NCBI RefSeq assembly: GCF_000328705.1
Contig: NC_019673.1
Span: 5,704,001-5,768,000 of the forward strand
From: Saccharothrix espanaensis DSM 44229
GTDB taxonomy: Bacteria > Actinomycetota > Actinomycetes > Mycobacteriales > Pseudonocardiaceae
DNA: 64,000 nt
Direction of reading: 5' to 3'
The stretch's first letter is position 1. Each line of letters begins with the position of its first letter. Position numbers and translations under genes: made by a program. The notes under the pieces are model-generated. The model made no database searches and was not told the DNA's origin. It worked only from the letters and a program-made list of their open reading frames with translations. Shown in pieces: positions 24,964-34,100 of this stretch.

Positions 24964-26747
24964 CGGTACTCCTCGGATTTCAGGAAGGCGGCGAACTTCC
25001 CGTTCGCGGCCAAGAGGTCGGCGGGCCTGCCCTGCTCGACGATCGACCCGTTGTCCAGCACCACGACCGTGTCGGCGTCGGCGACCGTCTCCGGGCGGTG
25101 GGCGATGACCAGGATGGTGCGCTCGCCCGCCAGCGCCGCCAGCGCCCGCCGGACCGCCTGCTCGGTCTGCGGGTCGGCGAACGCGGTCGCCTCGTCCAGC
25201 ACCAGGACGGGTGTGGCGGCGAGCAGGGCGCGGGCGAGCGCGATCCGCTGCGCCTCGCCACCCGACAGCCCGGCTTCCTGCCCGAGCACCGTGTCGTAAC
25301 CGCGTGGCAGGTGAAGGATTCGATCATGGATGTTCGCCGTCCGGGCCGCGCGGACCACGGCGCCGAAATCCGCGTGTGGCACGGCAAGCGCGATGTTGTC
25401 CGCGACCGAGGCGCGGAGCAGTCGAACGTCCTGGAAGACGAAGGAGACCAGCCGGTAGAGGTCGTGGCCGGCCAGCTCGCGCAGATCGACGCCGCCGAGG
25501 GTGACCGAACCCCGGGTCGGGTCGAAGAAGCGTGGCAACAACCGGACCAATGTGGACTTGCCGCTGCCCGAGGGCCCGACGACCGCGGTGACCGTGCCCG
25601 GTTCGAGCACCAGGTCGATCCCGCGCAGCACCTCGTGACCGGCTTCGTAGCCGAAGTGGACGTCACGCAGTTCCACCCGGTGGCCCTGCGGCGTGATCGG
25701 GTGCGCGGGCTGCGGCAGCGGTGCCACCTCCAGCACGTCCCGGATCCGGCCGATCGCGCGCTTGGCGGTCCGCAGGTCGTCGAAGCTGTGGGCGATCAGG
25801 GCCGTCACCGGAGCGGTCAGGCCCAGTCCCAGCAGCAGGAAGGGCAGCAGGTCGGCCGGGGGCAGGCCGCCGGTCGTGATCAGGGCGGTGCCGCCGATCA
25901 GGATGACCAGCAGCACGAACGGCGGTGACAGCACGAGCTGCATCCCGGCGGCGATCACCGAGAGGCCGCGCACGAAACGGGAGTAGATGCCCACGAAAGC
26001 GTCGGTGGCCGTGCGGAACCCGCGGTGGGCGCGCCCGGAACCACCGAACGCCTTGACCACCGAGATGCCCTGCACGAACTCGACCACGGAATCGGCGATC
26101 TGCCCCATGGCCGCGTCGAACCGCTGCTCCTCGCGCAGCCGGGTCGGGGTCGTCATCAGCGGGATGTGCGCCAGGGCCAGCACCACCGGGATCAGCGTGA
26201 TCAACGTCAGCCGCCAGTCGATCGTGAACAGGTAGACCAGCGAGAACAGGGGCACCACGAACGCGGCGACGAGCTCGCCGGGGGCGTGGGCGATGAACGG
26301 GTGCACGGCGCTGACGTCCTCGCCCACCACCTTGGCCAGCTCACCGGTCCGCCGCCGGGAGAACCAGCCGATCGGCACGCGCCCCAGCCGCGCGGCGAGG
26401 TGCCGGCGCAGGGCCAGCTGCACCCGGCCGTCGAGGAGGTGCCCGATCGCGGACGACGCGGCCGTGAACAGCAGTCGGACCAGCAGGCCGACCGCACCGG
26501 CGATCGTGACGAACCAGACGTGGCCGTGATCGATCGGGCCGGGTGCCAGCAGGCCGCGCCCCAGTTCGACCACCGCCAGCAGCGGCACCAGGCCCGCGAC
26601 GGCACCGATCACCTGGGAGATGACGACGGCGGCGAAGCTCCACCGGTACGGGCGCAGCAGCCCGGCCGTGGACTGTCCCGCCGCGTCATCGGTGTCCGGC
26701 ACGGGTGGGGACGGTTCTCTCGTCGGCGCGACGTCGGTCGTGGTCAT
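24960..26747 (-). CDS. ABC transporter half, permease-ATPase (IrtA/YbtP-like)
   Basis: About 595 residues with a six-helix membrane domain and a complete ATPase: GPSGSGKSTL (Walker A), LSGGEAQRIA (signature), VLVLDEATAFADP (Walker B) and a switch His in VIAHRPETV. It pairs with the next gene. Two starts are possible: ATG at 26747 with AGGACAG upstream, or ATG at 26780, which overlaps the serine hydrolase stop as ATGA. The RBS favours the former. There is no siderophore-interaction (FAD reductase) domain at the N-terminus, unlike mycobacterial IrtA. Confidence 0.85.
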   Translation of the reverse strand: MTTTDVAPTREPSPPVPDTDDAAGQSTAGLLRPYRWSFAAVVISQVIGAVAGLVPLLAVVELGRGLLAPGPIDHGHVWFVTIAGAVGLLVRLLFTAASSAIGHLLDGRVQLALRRHLAARLGRVPIGWFSRRRTGELAKVVGEDVSAVHPFIAHAPGELVAAFVVPLFSLVYLFTIDWRLTLITLIPVVLALAHIPLMTTPTRLREEQRFDAAMGQIADSVVEFVQGISVVKAFGGSGRAHRGFRTATDAFVGIYSRFVRGLSVIAAGMQLVLSPPFVLLVILIGGTALITTGGLPPADLLPFLLLGLGLTAPVTALIAHSFDDLRTAKRAIGRIRDVLEVAPLPQPAHPITPQGHRVELRDVHFGYEAGHEVLRGIDLVLEPGTVTAVVGPSGSGKSTLVRLLPRFFDPTRGSVTLGGVDLRELAGHDLYRLVSFVFQDVRLLRASVADNIALAVPHADFGAVVRAARTANIHDRILHLPRGYDTVLGQEAGLSGGEAQRIALARALLAATPVLVLDEATAFADPQTEQAVRRALAALAGERTILVIAHRPETVADADTVVVLDNGSIVEQGRPADLLAANGKFAAFLKSEEYR

Positions 26748-26776
26748 CGCTGTCCTGCCTTCGTTGGCGGGCGCGG

Positions 26777-27892
26777 TCATCCGGACATCGCCGTGGCGTA
26801 CAGGGCCGCGAGGGCTCCGTCGATGGGGTGGGGCTGGGGCCTGCCCGTGGGGTCGAGCCTGTTCCACCTCTGCATGTTCACCGCGACCGACAGCTGCCGT
26901 TCGCCGTCGGCGGTGGTCAGGGACAGCGCTCCGGCACCCCAGGCGGTGCCGCCGTGTCCCCAGGCGGTGCCGCCGGGGACCTCCACCGGGTACAGGCCCA
27001 GCCCGTAGTCGATGATCTTGCTCTCCTGGGAGACGACGCGGACCGTGCGCCGCATCTCCGCCAGCGACGACGGGCTGACGATCTGCCCGGCGAACAGCAG
27101 GCGGTAGAACCGGTTGAGGTCCGAGACGGTCGAGATCAGTGAAGCCGCCACTCCCACGTAGGACATGTCGAACTCGCTGAAGTCGCGCGGCGGATCGATC
27201 ATGCCGAACCAGGACTCGTAGCTCTGCGACTGCGGCCCGCTGAACCGCGGTCCATCGGGGAACCCGGTGTCCCGCAGCCCCGCGCGCTCGATGACGTTGT
27301 GGGTGATGCACTCCTCCGCCGCGGTACCGGTTACCTGCTCCAGAAGCCGGCCCAAGAGCAGGTAGTTGGTGTTGGAGTACAGCCCCGGGGTGCCACCCGG
27401 TGGGCCGAAGGCGGGTGCGGCGACTCCCAGCCCGATCAGCTCGACGGGGTCGAACCGGGTGTGCCGGTGGTCGTCCAGGCTGTGCGGCGTGGTGTCGGCC
27501 AGGGCCGGGAACGGCTTGAGCGAGGGGTAGGCGTAGGGCAGGTACTCGGCGAAGCCGCTGGTGTGGTTGATCAGCATCCGGACCGTGACCGCGTCACCGC
27601 GCGGCCCGGGAACCAGCTCCGGGAGGTAGCGGCCGATCGGCGCGTCGAGCCCGATCCGACCGCTTTCCACCTGGTGTAGCACAGCGGCGGCGGTGAAGGT
27701 CTTGGTGATGCTGCCGACGCGGTGCCGCAGGTCGGCGGTGACCGGGCGGCCGGTGCCGAGGTCGGCGACGCCGGCGGCGCCGCGCCAGACCTGGTCGCCT
27801 TCGCGCACCTCGGCGAACAGGCCCGGCATCCCGGCGCGGTGGACGTCGTCGAGGGCCTCGGTCAGCTTCCCGGGGTCCAGCGGTTTCCTCAC
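26777..27892 (-). CDS. serine hydrolase of the class C beta-lactamase/DD-peptidase family
   Basis: 371 residues with the penicillin-binding fold triad: SxxK as SITK (RVGSITKTF), YxN as YSN (GLYSNTNYLL), and the third motif HGG (WGHGGTAWG). No signal peptide, so it is probably cytoplasmic. Such proteins hydrolyse esters or amides. In this operon it could trim a siderophore or other imported compound, which is inference. GTG start with GAGAGGA about 8 nt upstream. First gene of the leftward operon with the ABC pair, divergent from the TetR gene. Confidence 0.88.
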   Translation of the reverse strand: MRKPLDPGKLTEALDDVHRAGMPGLFAEVREGDQVWRGAAGVADLGTGRPVTADLRHRVGSITKTFTAAAVLHQVESGRIGLDAPIGRYLPELVPGPRGDAVTVRMLINHTSGFAEYLPYAYPSLKPFPALADTTPHSLDDHRHTRFDPVELIGLGVAAPAFGPPGGTPGLYSNTNYLLLGRLLEQVTGTAAEECITHNVIERAGLRDTGFPDGPRFSGPQSQSYESWFGMIDPPRDFSEFDMSYVGVAASLISTVSDLNRFYRLLFAGQIVSPSSLAEMRRTVRVVSQESKIIDYGLGLYPVEVPGGTAWGHGGTAWGAGALSLTTADGERQLSVAVNMQRWNRLDPTGRPQPHPIDGALAALYATAMSG

Positions 27893-28013
27893 GGCATCCG
27901 TCCTCTCGTAGTCCCCGGGTGCGCCGCACGTCGGCCGCAGACCCGGTTCACCAGGGCGTGAGCGGCCCGCCGGCCGACTGCCGCCGGGCCGCTCGCGACC
28001 CCCGCCGCCATTA

Positions 28014-28030
28014 TGCACGCGGTGCGTGCA
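28014..28030. promoter_or_regulatory. 17-bp perfect palindrome, probable TetR operator
   Basis: TGCACGC-GGT-GCGTGCA is a perfect 7-3-7 inverted repeat in the gap between the divergent TetR and serine-hydrolase genes, where an autoregulating TetR protein usually binds. A looser outer pair, TATGCAC and GTGCATA (28012-28018 and 28038-28044), overlaps it. Confidence 0.65.
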
Positions 28031-28041
28031 ACACCGAGTGC

Positions 28042-28060
28042 ATAGGTTAGGCTGAGCCTC
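28042..28060. promoter_or_regulatory. iron-box-like (DtxR/IdeR/DmdR) site
   Basis: ATAGGTTAGGCTGAGCCTC matches the 19-bp DtxR-family consensus (TTAGGTTAGGCTAACCTAA) at 13 positions, including 11 in a row in the left half and centre. The right half is weaker. It lies 16 nt before the TetR start and between the two divergent promoters, so iron repression of the ABC operon, the TetR gene or both is likely. Confidence 0.55.
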
Positions 28061-28075
28061 GGTGGAAGGGGTGGG

Positions 28076-28735
28076 ATGACGGGCCGAAGGCGCTGGTCGA
28101 CCGAGGAGATCCTGGACGCGGCGGCGGATCTGCTGAGCACCGGCGACGCCGAGTCGTTCAGCGTGCGCAAGCTGGCCGCGGTGCTCGGCACCGACTCCTC
28201 CAGCCTCTACCGGCACTTCCGCAGCAAGACCGAACTGCTGCGCGCGGTCGCCGACCGGGTCCTGCTGGCCGCCATCGACGGCTACCGCCCCGAAGGCGAC
28301 TGGAAGCAGCGCGTCATCACCCTGGCCCTGCGCGTGCGGGAGGCCTTCGGCCGGCACCCGCAGCTCGCGACGATCTGGGGGCGCTACGCCTCCGGCGGCA
28401 CCGGTTCCCGCATGGCGCTGGAAGAGGTGTTGCAGGCGCTGCGCGCGTCAGGACTGCCCGACGAGGAGATCCCGGCGCACTACCACCGGATCGCGGTCCT
28501 CATCGCCGCCCTGATCTCCGCCGACGCCGGCATCAGGACCCTCACCCCCGAGGAGTACGACCAGGGCATGGAGCTGTTCCGCGTCTCGGTGCTCGGCGCC
28601 GACCCCGAGCGCTTCCCCGCGCTGGCCCACTTCGGCCGCGACATCCGCCCCCTCGGGGTCGACCGCCGCGCCGTGTTCGAAGACGTCCTCACCGTCCACC
28701 TCGCCCACATCGAGGCCGCGATCCGCCCGCGCTAG
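28076..28735 (+). CDS. TetR-family transcriptional regulator
   Basis: 219 residues with an N-terminal TetR helix-turn-helix (STEEILDAAADLLSTG... SVRKLAAVLGTDSSSLYRHFRSKTELL) and a helical ligand domain typical of TetR proteins with a C-terminal pocket (EYDQGMELFR...). It is divergent from the serine hydrolase/ABC operon and almost certainly represses it through the palindrome at 28014-28030. The ligand may be the transported compound. GGAAGGGG lies about 6-8 nt before the ATG. Confidence 0.92.
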   Translation: MTGRRRWSTEEILDAAADLLSTGDAESFSVRKLAAVLGTDSSSLYRHFRSKTELLRAVADRVLLAAIDGYRPEGDWKQRVITLALRVREAFGRHPQLATIWGRYASGGTGSRMALEEVLQALRASGLPDEEIPAHYHRIAVLIAALISADAGIRTLTPEEYDQGMELFRVSVLGADPERFPALAHFGRDIRPLGVDRRAVFEDVLTVHLAHIEAAIRPR

Positions 28736-29098
28736 CCGTTGCGGGCCGTGACGTTGGCGACGGCGCGGGGTGCGCCGGGTTTCGGTGGCCACCACCGGAA
28801 GCGGCGCGACGCCTCCGTCCGACCACGACGGAGGGCGACCGAGCGGCGGGCGTGACCTGTTGCCGGACAGGCGATCGCGACCGCGCCGGTTCCCGTCCAG
28901 GCCGCAAGCGCTGTCGCACAACACCGTCGCGACGCGACAGCCGGAGGTGGCGACGGTCTCCGTGCCACCGAAACCCTCCTTGTGGGGCTTGTCCCGCGAC
29001 CCCTCGATGTGCCGCGTGGCAGGCATGCGAAATCCCTATTCGCAAAGCCTCGATTCACGATTCCTTCCGGTCGACACGGTCGGACGTCCTAACTTATG
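28736..29098. other. intergenic stretch before the riboswitch
   Basis: About 360 bp with no credible gene. It must contain the promoter of the riboswitch transcript. A TAACTT at 29089-29094 is a possible -10 box, but no good -35 is seen at the right distance. Confidence 0.4.
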
Positions 29099-29250
29099 GT
29101 GGACCGCGGTGCGGGGAAGCCGGTGGGAGTCCGGCGCGGTCCCGCCACTGCGACCGGCGAGCACGATCCGGCGCGGCCGACGAGGTCCGTCGGCACGGCC
29201 CGGGAGCCACGCGGATCCGGGAAGTCAGGACACCGGCCGCGGATGTCCGT
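29099..29250 (+). ncRNA. cobalamin riboswitch
   Basis: The plus strand carries the conserved cobalamin-aptamer blocks in order: GGTGCGGGGAAGCCGGTG (29108-29125), GAGTCCGGCGCGGTCCCGCC, the CCACTG of the B12 box (29145-29150), and later GAAGTCAGGACACCGGCC (29221-29238). The order and spacing fit the adenosylcobalamin class. It lies in the leader of the aminomutase/NRPS operon, with an 18-codon ORF just after it and the aminomutase start 530 nt downstream. No intrinsic terminator with a T-run follows, so control of translation of the small ORF, or of read-through, is more likely. B12 would be expected to repress. Confidence 0.8.
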
Positions 29251-29278
29251 GTAGTCCACGAGGATGGAGCCCGCACGC

Positions 29279-29335
29279 ATGTCGGACCTGCCTTGCCACG
29301 CGTCCGGTCGACGCCGTCCCGGCGTGCCCTGGTAG
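29279..29335 (+). CDS. 18-aa leader ORF after the riboswitch
   Basis: ATG at 29279 with GGAG 9 nt upstream opens a short ORF, MSDLPCHASGRRRPGVPW, ending in TAG. An in-frame ATG at 29264 would add MEPAR. It is placed where riboswitch-controlled genes normally begin, but the product matches no known B12-related protein. It may be a leader peptide whose translation tunes transcription of the long downstream leader, or a remnant of a deleted B12-controlled gene. Confidence 0.35.
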   Translation: MSDLPCHASGRRRPGVPW

Positions 29336-29781
29336 CCGTTCCTCCTCGTTCCCGGCCCCCTGCGCGGCGGTCGGGTCACCACGTGCCGTGCCCACCCGGG
29401 GCCGCGGTGCCCGTCTTACGCGGAGCTTCCATGCCCAGGCCACCCGAACCGACCTGTCGCCCGCCCTGCCCGGCCGGGCCCGCTGCGGTCGGACGCCCCC
29501 GCCGGCAGCCCGGGGTGTCGGACCGCATCTGCGGCGTGGCGTGCGACCGCACCGCCGCCACGTCTTGATTGGGTCCGGCGGACTCGTCCGCGGCCCGACC
29601 GACAGGGCGGCACGGCCGCGCAGCCCGGTGTGACCGGTCCGTGCGGTCACGCGCAAGCGGGGTCGCCCGGTGTTCTCCCGATCCGACTCCCGGCACACTG
29701 CACCGCGCGCCTGTGCCGGACACCTGCGGACATCCGCAGTCACGGCGGCCCCCGGGCCGCCTCTTCCCGAGGGGACGAGCG
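29336..29781 (+). other. 446-nt untranslated leader with hairpins
   Basis: No gene is seen between the small ORF and the aminomutase. Three clean inverted repeats occur late in it: GTGACCG/CGGTCAC (29630-29650), CTGCGG-ACAT-CCGCAG (29724-29739) and GGCGGCC/GGCCGCC (29744-29761). The last lies just before the GAGGGGAC ribosome-binding site of the aminomutase. None has a T-run. They may act as attenuators or processing sites. Confidence 0.45.
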
Positions 29782-31152
29782 ATGCTTCTGGACGGCTTGG
29801 GCGTGGCGGTCGCCGAGAGCGGCCGGTTCACCGCCTACGGGCTGAGCCGCTTGCGGCAGACGGAGCTGTTCGCCCGGCTGCCGGCGGAGCGGCGCTTCGA
29901 CATCGAGGTGGTGTCCCAGGTCTTGCCGTTCCGCGTCAACGACTTCGTGCTGCGCGAGCTGATCGACTGGGACGCCCCGCTGGAGGATCCCGTCTTCCGG
30001 CTCACCTTCCCGCACCGGGACATGCTGGCGCCCCGGGCGTTCGAGGCGATGGCCGCGCTCCTGCGGGCGGGTGCCCCGCGCGCCGAGACCGAGCGCCTCG
30101 CGCGCTCGCTGCGGGCCGGGCTGAACCCGCACCCCGCGGGGCAGCAGACGCTCAACGTCCCGGAGCTGGACGGGAACCCGCTGCCCGGGGTGCAGCACAA
30201 GTACGCCAACACCGTGCTGTTCTTCCCGTCGGCGGGCCAGACGTGCCACTCCTACTGCACGTTCTGCTTCCGGTGGCCGCAGTTCGTCGGTGCCGAGGAC
30301 CGCTTCTCCGCGAAGGACAGCGCCGGGCTCGCGGCCTACCTGCGGGTGCACCCGGAGGTCTCGGACCTGCTCGTCACGGGCGGTGACCCGATGGTCATGC
30401 GCACCCACCGGCTGGCCGGGTACCTGGAGCCGCTGCTGGCCGACCCGGGGCTGGCGCACGTGCGCACCGTGCGGATCGGCACCAAGTCGCTGACCTTCTG
30501 GCCGCACCGCTACGTGCTGGACGAGGACGCGGACGACCTGCTCGCGCTGTTCCGGCGGATCGTGGACAGCGGGCGGCACGTGGCGCTGATGGCGCACGTC
30601 AACCACTGGCGCGAGATGGAGTCGCCGCTGTTCGCCGAAGCGGTCGCGCGGATCCGCGCGACGGGTGCGGTGATCCGCACCCAGGCCCCGCTGCTGGCCC
30701 ACATCAACGACGACGCCGAGGTCTGGGCGACGCTGTGGGAGCGGCAGGTCAACCTGGGGATGGTCCCGTACTACATGTTCGTCGAGCGCGACACCGGGGC
30801 CGACCAGTACTTCCAGGTGCCGCTGGAGCGGGCCGCGCGGATCTACGCGGACGCGGTCCGCCGGGTCGGCGGGCTGGCGCGGACGGCGCGGGGCCCGAGC
30901 ATGAGCTGCGGGCCGGGCAAGGTCGAGGTGCAGGGCGTCGCGGAGGTCCGCGGCGAGCGCGTCTTCGTCCTCCGGTTCCTGCAGGGACGGCGGGCCGACT
31001 GGGCGAACCGGCCGTTCTTCGCCGCCTACGACCCGTCGGCCACCTGGTTCGACCAGCTGCGGCCGGCGTTCGGCGAGCCGCGCTTCTTCTTCTCCGACGA
31101 GTACGACGCGATCACCGGGCGGACACCGCTGCCGCCGGAAGCCGGGGTGTGA
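29782..31152 (+). CDS. lysine 2,3-aminomutase-like radical SAM/PLP enzyme
   Basis: 456 residues with the radical SAM cluster motif CHSYCTFCF (Cx3Cx2C), the GGDPM SAM-binding segment (LLVTGGDPMVM), and late residues SMSCGPGKVEVQG that fit the PLP-binding Lys region of KamA-type aminomutases. The family moves the alpha-amino group of lysine (or arginine, glutamate) to the beta position using SAM, PLP and a 4Fe-4S cluster. Here beta-lysine or another beta-amino acid would be a building block for the NRPS that starts one base after the stop. ATG at 29782 follows GAGGGGAC. These enzymes do not use B12, so the riboswitch upstream is not explained by cofactor need. Confidence 0.85.
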   Translation: MLLDGLGVAVAESGRFTAYGLSRLRQTELFARLPAERRFDIEVVSQVLPFRVNDFVLRELIDWDAPLEDPVFRLTFPHRDMLAPRAFEAMAALLRAGAPRAETERLARSLRAGLNPHPAGQQTLNVPELDGNPLPGVQHKYANTVLFFPSAGQTCHSYCTFCFRWPQFVGAEDRFSAKDSAGLAAYLRVHPEVSDLLVTGGDPMVMRTHRLAGYLEPLLADPGLAHVRTVRIGTKSLTFWPHRYVLDEDADDLLALFRRIVDSGRHVALMAHVNHWREMESPLFAEAVARIRATGAVIRTQAPLLAHINDDAEVWATLWERQVNLGMVPYYMFVERDTGADQYFQVPLERAARIYADAVRRVGGLARTARGPSMSCGPGKVEVQGVAEVRGERVFVLRFLQGRRADWANRPFFAAYDPSATWFDQLRPAFGEPRFFFSDEYDAITGRTPLPPEAGV

Positions 31153-31153
31153 C

Positions 31154-34100
31154 ATGACGGAGTCGTCCACGAGCGCGACGGCGGAGTCGTCCCGAGGCAC
31201 GGCGGGTGTGCCGCTGTCACGGGGGCAGCGACTGCTGTGGAACGCCGGGCGGCTGCCCGGCGGTGCCGTCGCCTACAACATCCACGTCGCCTACGCGCTG
31301 CGCGGCCCCCTCGACGCCGACCGGCTGGCCGAGGCGGTCGAGCGGGTCTACCGCGACAACCCGGCGCTGCACACCCGGTTCGTGGCCGGTGGCGGCACGG
31401 TCCGCCAGGTCCCGGCCCTCGACCCGCACTGGCGGGTGGACCGCCCGCGGACCGCCGAGGCCGAGTTGGCCAAGTGCTTCCGGCGGGAAGCCGGCCGGGA
31501 GTTCGACCTCGCCGGCGGGCAGGTGTTCGTCGCCCGGCTGCACCGGGTCGCCGAGGAGCACCACGTGCTGGAGCTGACCGTGCCGCACCTGCTCGCCGAC
31601 GGCTGGTCGATGGGCCTGATCTGGGACGCCGTGCGGGCCCACTACCTGGGCGAGGACCTGCCGGAGCCCGACCTGCGGCACCCCGCCGAGGCGGATTCCG
31701 AGGCGGACTCCGACGCCGACACCGACCAGTGGGTCGACCGGCTCGCCGACGTCGACCTGCCGGACCTGCCGGTGCGCCTCCAGCGGGTCGGGGCGCCGGA
31801 CCCGCGCTCGGCGTTCGGCGACGACGTGGACCCGGCCACCGCCGAGGCGGTGTGGCGGATGGCCGAACGCGAGGACGTCACGCCGTTCACCGTGCTGCTC
31901 GCTGCCTACGCGGTCGCGCTCGGCCGTTTCACCGGACGCGCCGACGTCACGGTGAGCACGCCGTACGCCAACCGGCGTCCCGGGTACCGGCGCGCGGTGG
32001 GCTACTTCGTCAGCATGCTGCCCCTGGCCCTGACCGTGGCCGAGGAGCAGACCTTCGCCCAGCTCGCCGCGTCCGCGTTCGCCGAGAACCAGTGGGCGAT
32101 GGACCACCCGGACCTCGACCTGGACCGGCTGTTGCGGGCGCTGGACGAGGACGGCGGACGCGCCCACAACCCGTTGCAGCACTTCGTCATCGTCTGGCAG
32201 CACGGGATCGGCGGGAGTGACCTCGGGGCGACCCGGGTCGAGCGCGTCCCGCTGCACCCGGCCAGGGTGAAGTTCCCGGTCTCGCTGCTGGTCACCCCGC
32301 GCGGCAAGGGCTTCTCGCTCCAGTGGGAGTTCGACCCGGACGTGGTCGCGCCCTACGCGGTGGAGTCCCTGGACCGGGTCTTCCGGCAGTTGCTCCACCG
32401 GTTGACGGCCTCTCCGGACACCCCGATCGGTGCCGTCGCGATCGACCACCACGAGGTGGCGCCGCAAGCGTTCACGTACACCGATCTGCGCACCCGCTGG
32501 GACAGCACCGTCGCCGCGCACGGCCACCGGACCGCGCTGCGCGAAGGCGGCAACGCGGTGGACTACCGGAGTGTGGACGAGCGGTCCGACGCGGTGGCGG
32601 CCGCGCTCCAGGACCGTGGCGTCGCGCCGGGCGATTTCGTCGGGCTCGCCGTGCGCGGCGGCATCGACCGCGCCATCGCGGTGCTGGGCGTGATCAAGGC
32701 GGGTGCCTGTTACGTGCCGCTGGGCCGGGAGTGGCCCGCCGGGCGGCTGCGCGAGCTGTGCGCCCGATTGGACGTGACCTCGGCCGTCACCGGGCCGGAC
32801 GACGCCGCGCCGGCTCCCGGCGTCGAGGCCGTGCCCGTCGTCCAGCCGGTCGGGCGCGCACCCGAGGTGGTCGAGCGGACCGCCGACAGCGCGGCGTACG
32901 TGAACTTCACCTCCGGCACCACGGGCGAGCCCAAGGCGATCGTGTGCACCGACGCGGGGGTGGTGCGGCTGGTGACCGACCAGGACTTCGCGCCGCTGGA
33001 CGAGGACCTGGTGATGCTCCAAGCGGCTCCCGCCGACTTCGACGCCTACACCCTGGAACTGTGGGGACCGCTGCTCAACGGCGGCAGCTCCGTCTCCCCC
33101 GCGGGCCCCCTCACCGCCGCCGGGCTGCGCGCGGCGGTGACCGAGCACGGCGTGAACACCGCCTGGCTGACCTCGGCGCTGTTCAACACGCTCGTCGACC
33201 TGGACGTGGAGTGCTTCGCGGGACTGCGGACCCTGCTGGTGGGCGGGGACGTGGTGTCGCCCCGGCACGTGGCCCGGGTCCACCGCCGGCACGCCGGCCT
33301 GCGGGTCGTCAACGGCTACGGGCCGACCGAGAACACCACGTTCACCAGCTGCTTCCCGATCCCGCGCGACTGGCCCGCCGACCGGCCGGTGCCGATCGGC
33401 CGGCCGGTCCGGGGCGGCGACGTGCGGGTGTGGGGCACCGACCGCACCCCGCTGCCGCCCGGTTTCGTGGGCGAGCTGGTGGCCACCGGTGCCGGCGTGG
33501 CCCGCGGCTACCACGGCGACCACGCCGACCCGAGTTTCACCAACCTGCACACCGGGGACGGGTGGGTCCGCGCCTACCGCACCGGCGACCTGGGCTACGC
33601 CGACCCGGACGGCTGCCTGCACTACCTGGGGCGGCGCGATGGCCAGGTGAAGGTCAACGGCCGCCGGGTCGAGCTCGCGGGCCTGGAACGGGTCCTGCGT
33701 GCGCACCCCGGCGTGGCGGACGCGGCGGCGCTGGTCGGCTCCGCCGGGCAGGGGCAGACCCTGGTCGGGGTCGTCACCGGCGACGTGGCGCGGGACGACG
33801 GCCGGCGGGAGGAACTGGCCCGGTGGTTGCGCGAGCGCCTGCCCGCCTTCCAACTGCCCGACCGGCTGGTGCGGGTCGAGCACCTGCCGCTGACCGCCAA
33901 CGGCAAGGTCGACCGGCGCGCGCTCGCCGAACTCGCGGCCGAACCGCGGGACCGGCGGCCGGACCGCCCGCTCACCCCGGACGAGCGGGCGCTGGCCGGG
34001 ATCTGGTCGGAGCTGCTGGGTGACGCGGTCGACCGGCCGGACGCCCACTTCCTCCAGCTCGGCGGCAACTCGCTGCTGGCGATGTCGGTGCAGGCGCTGA

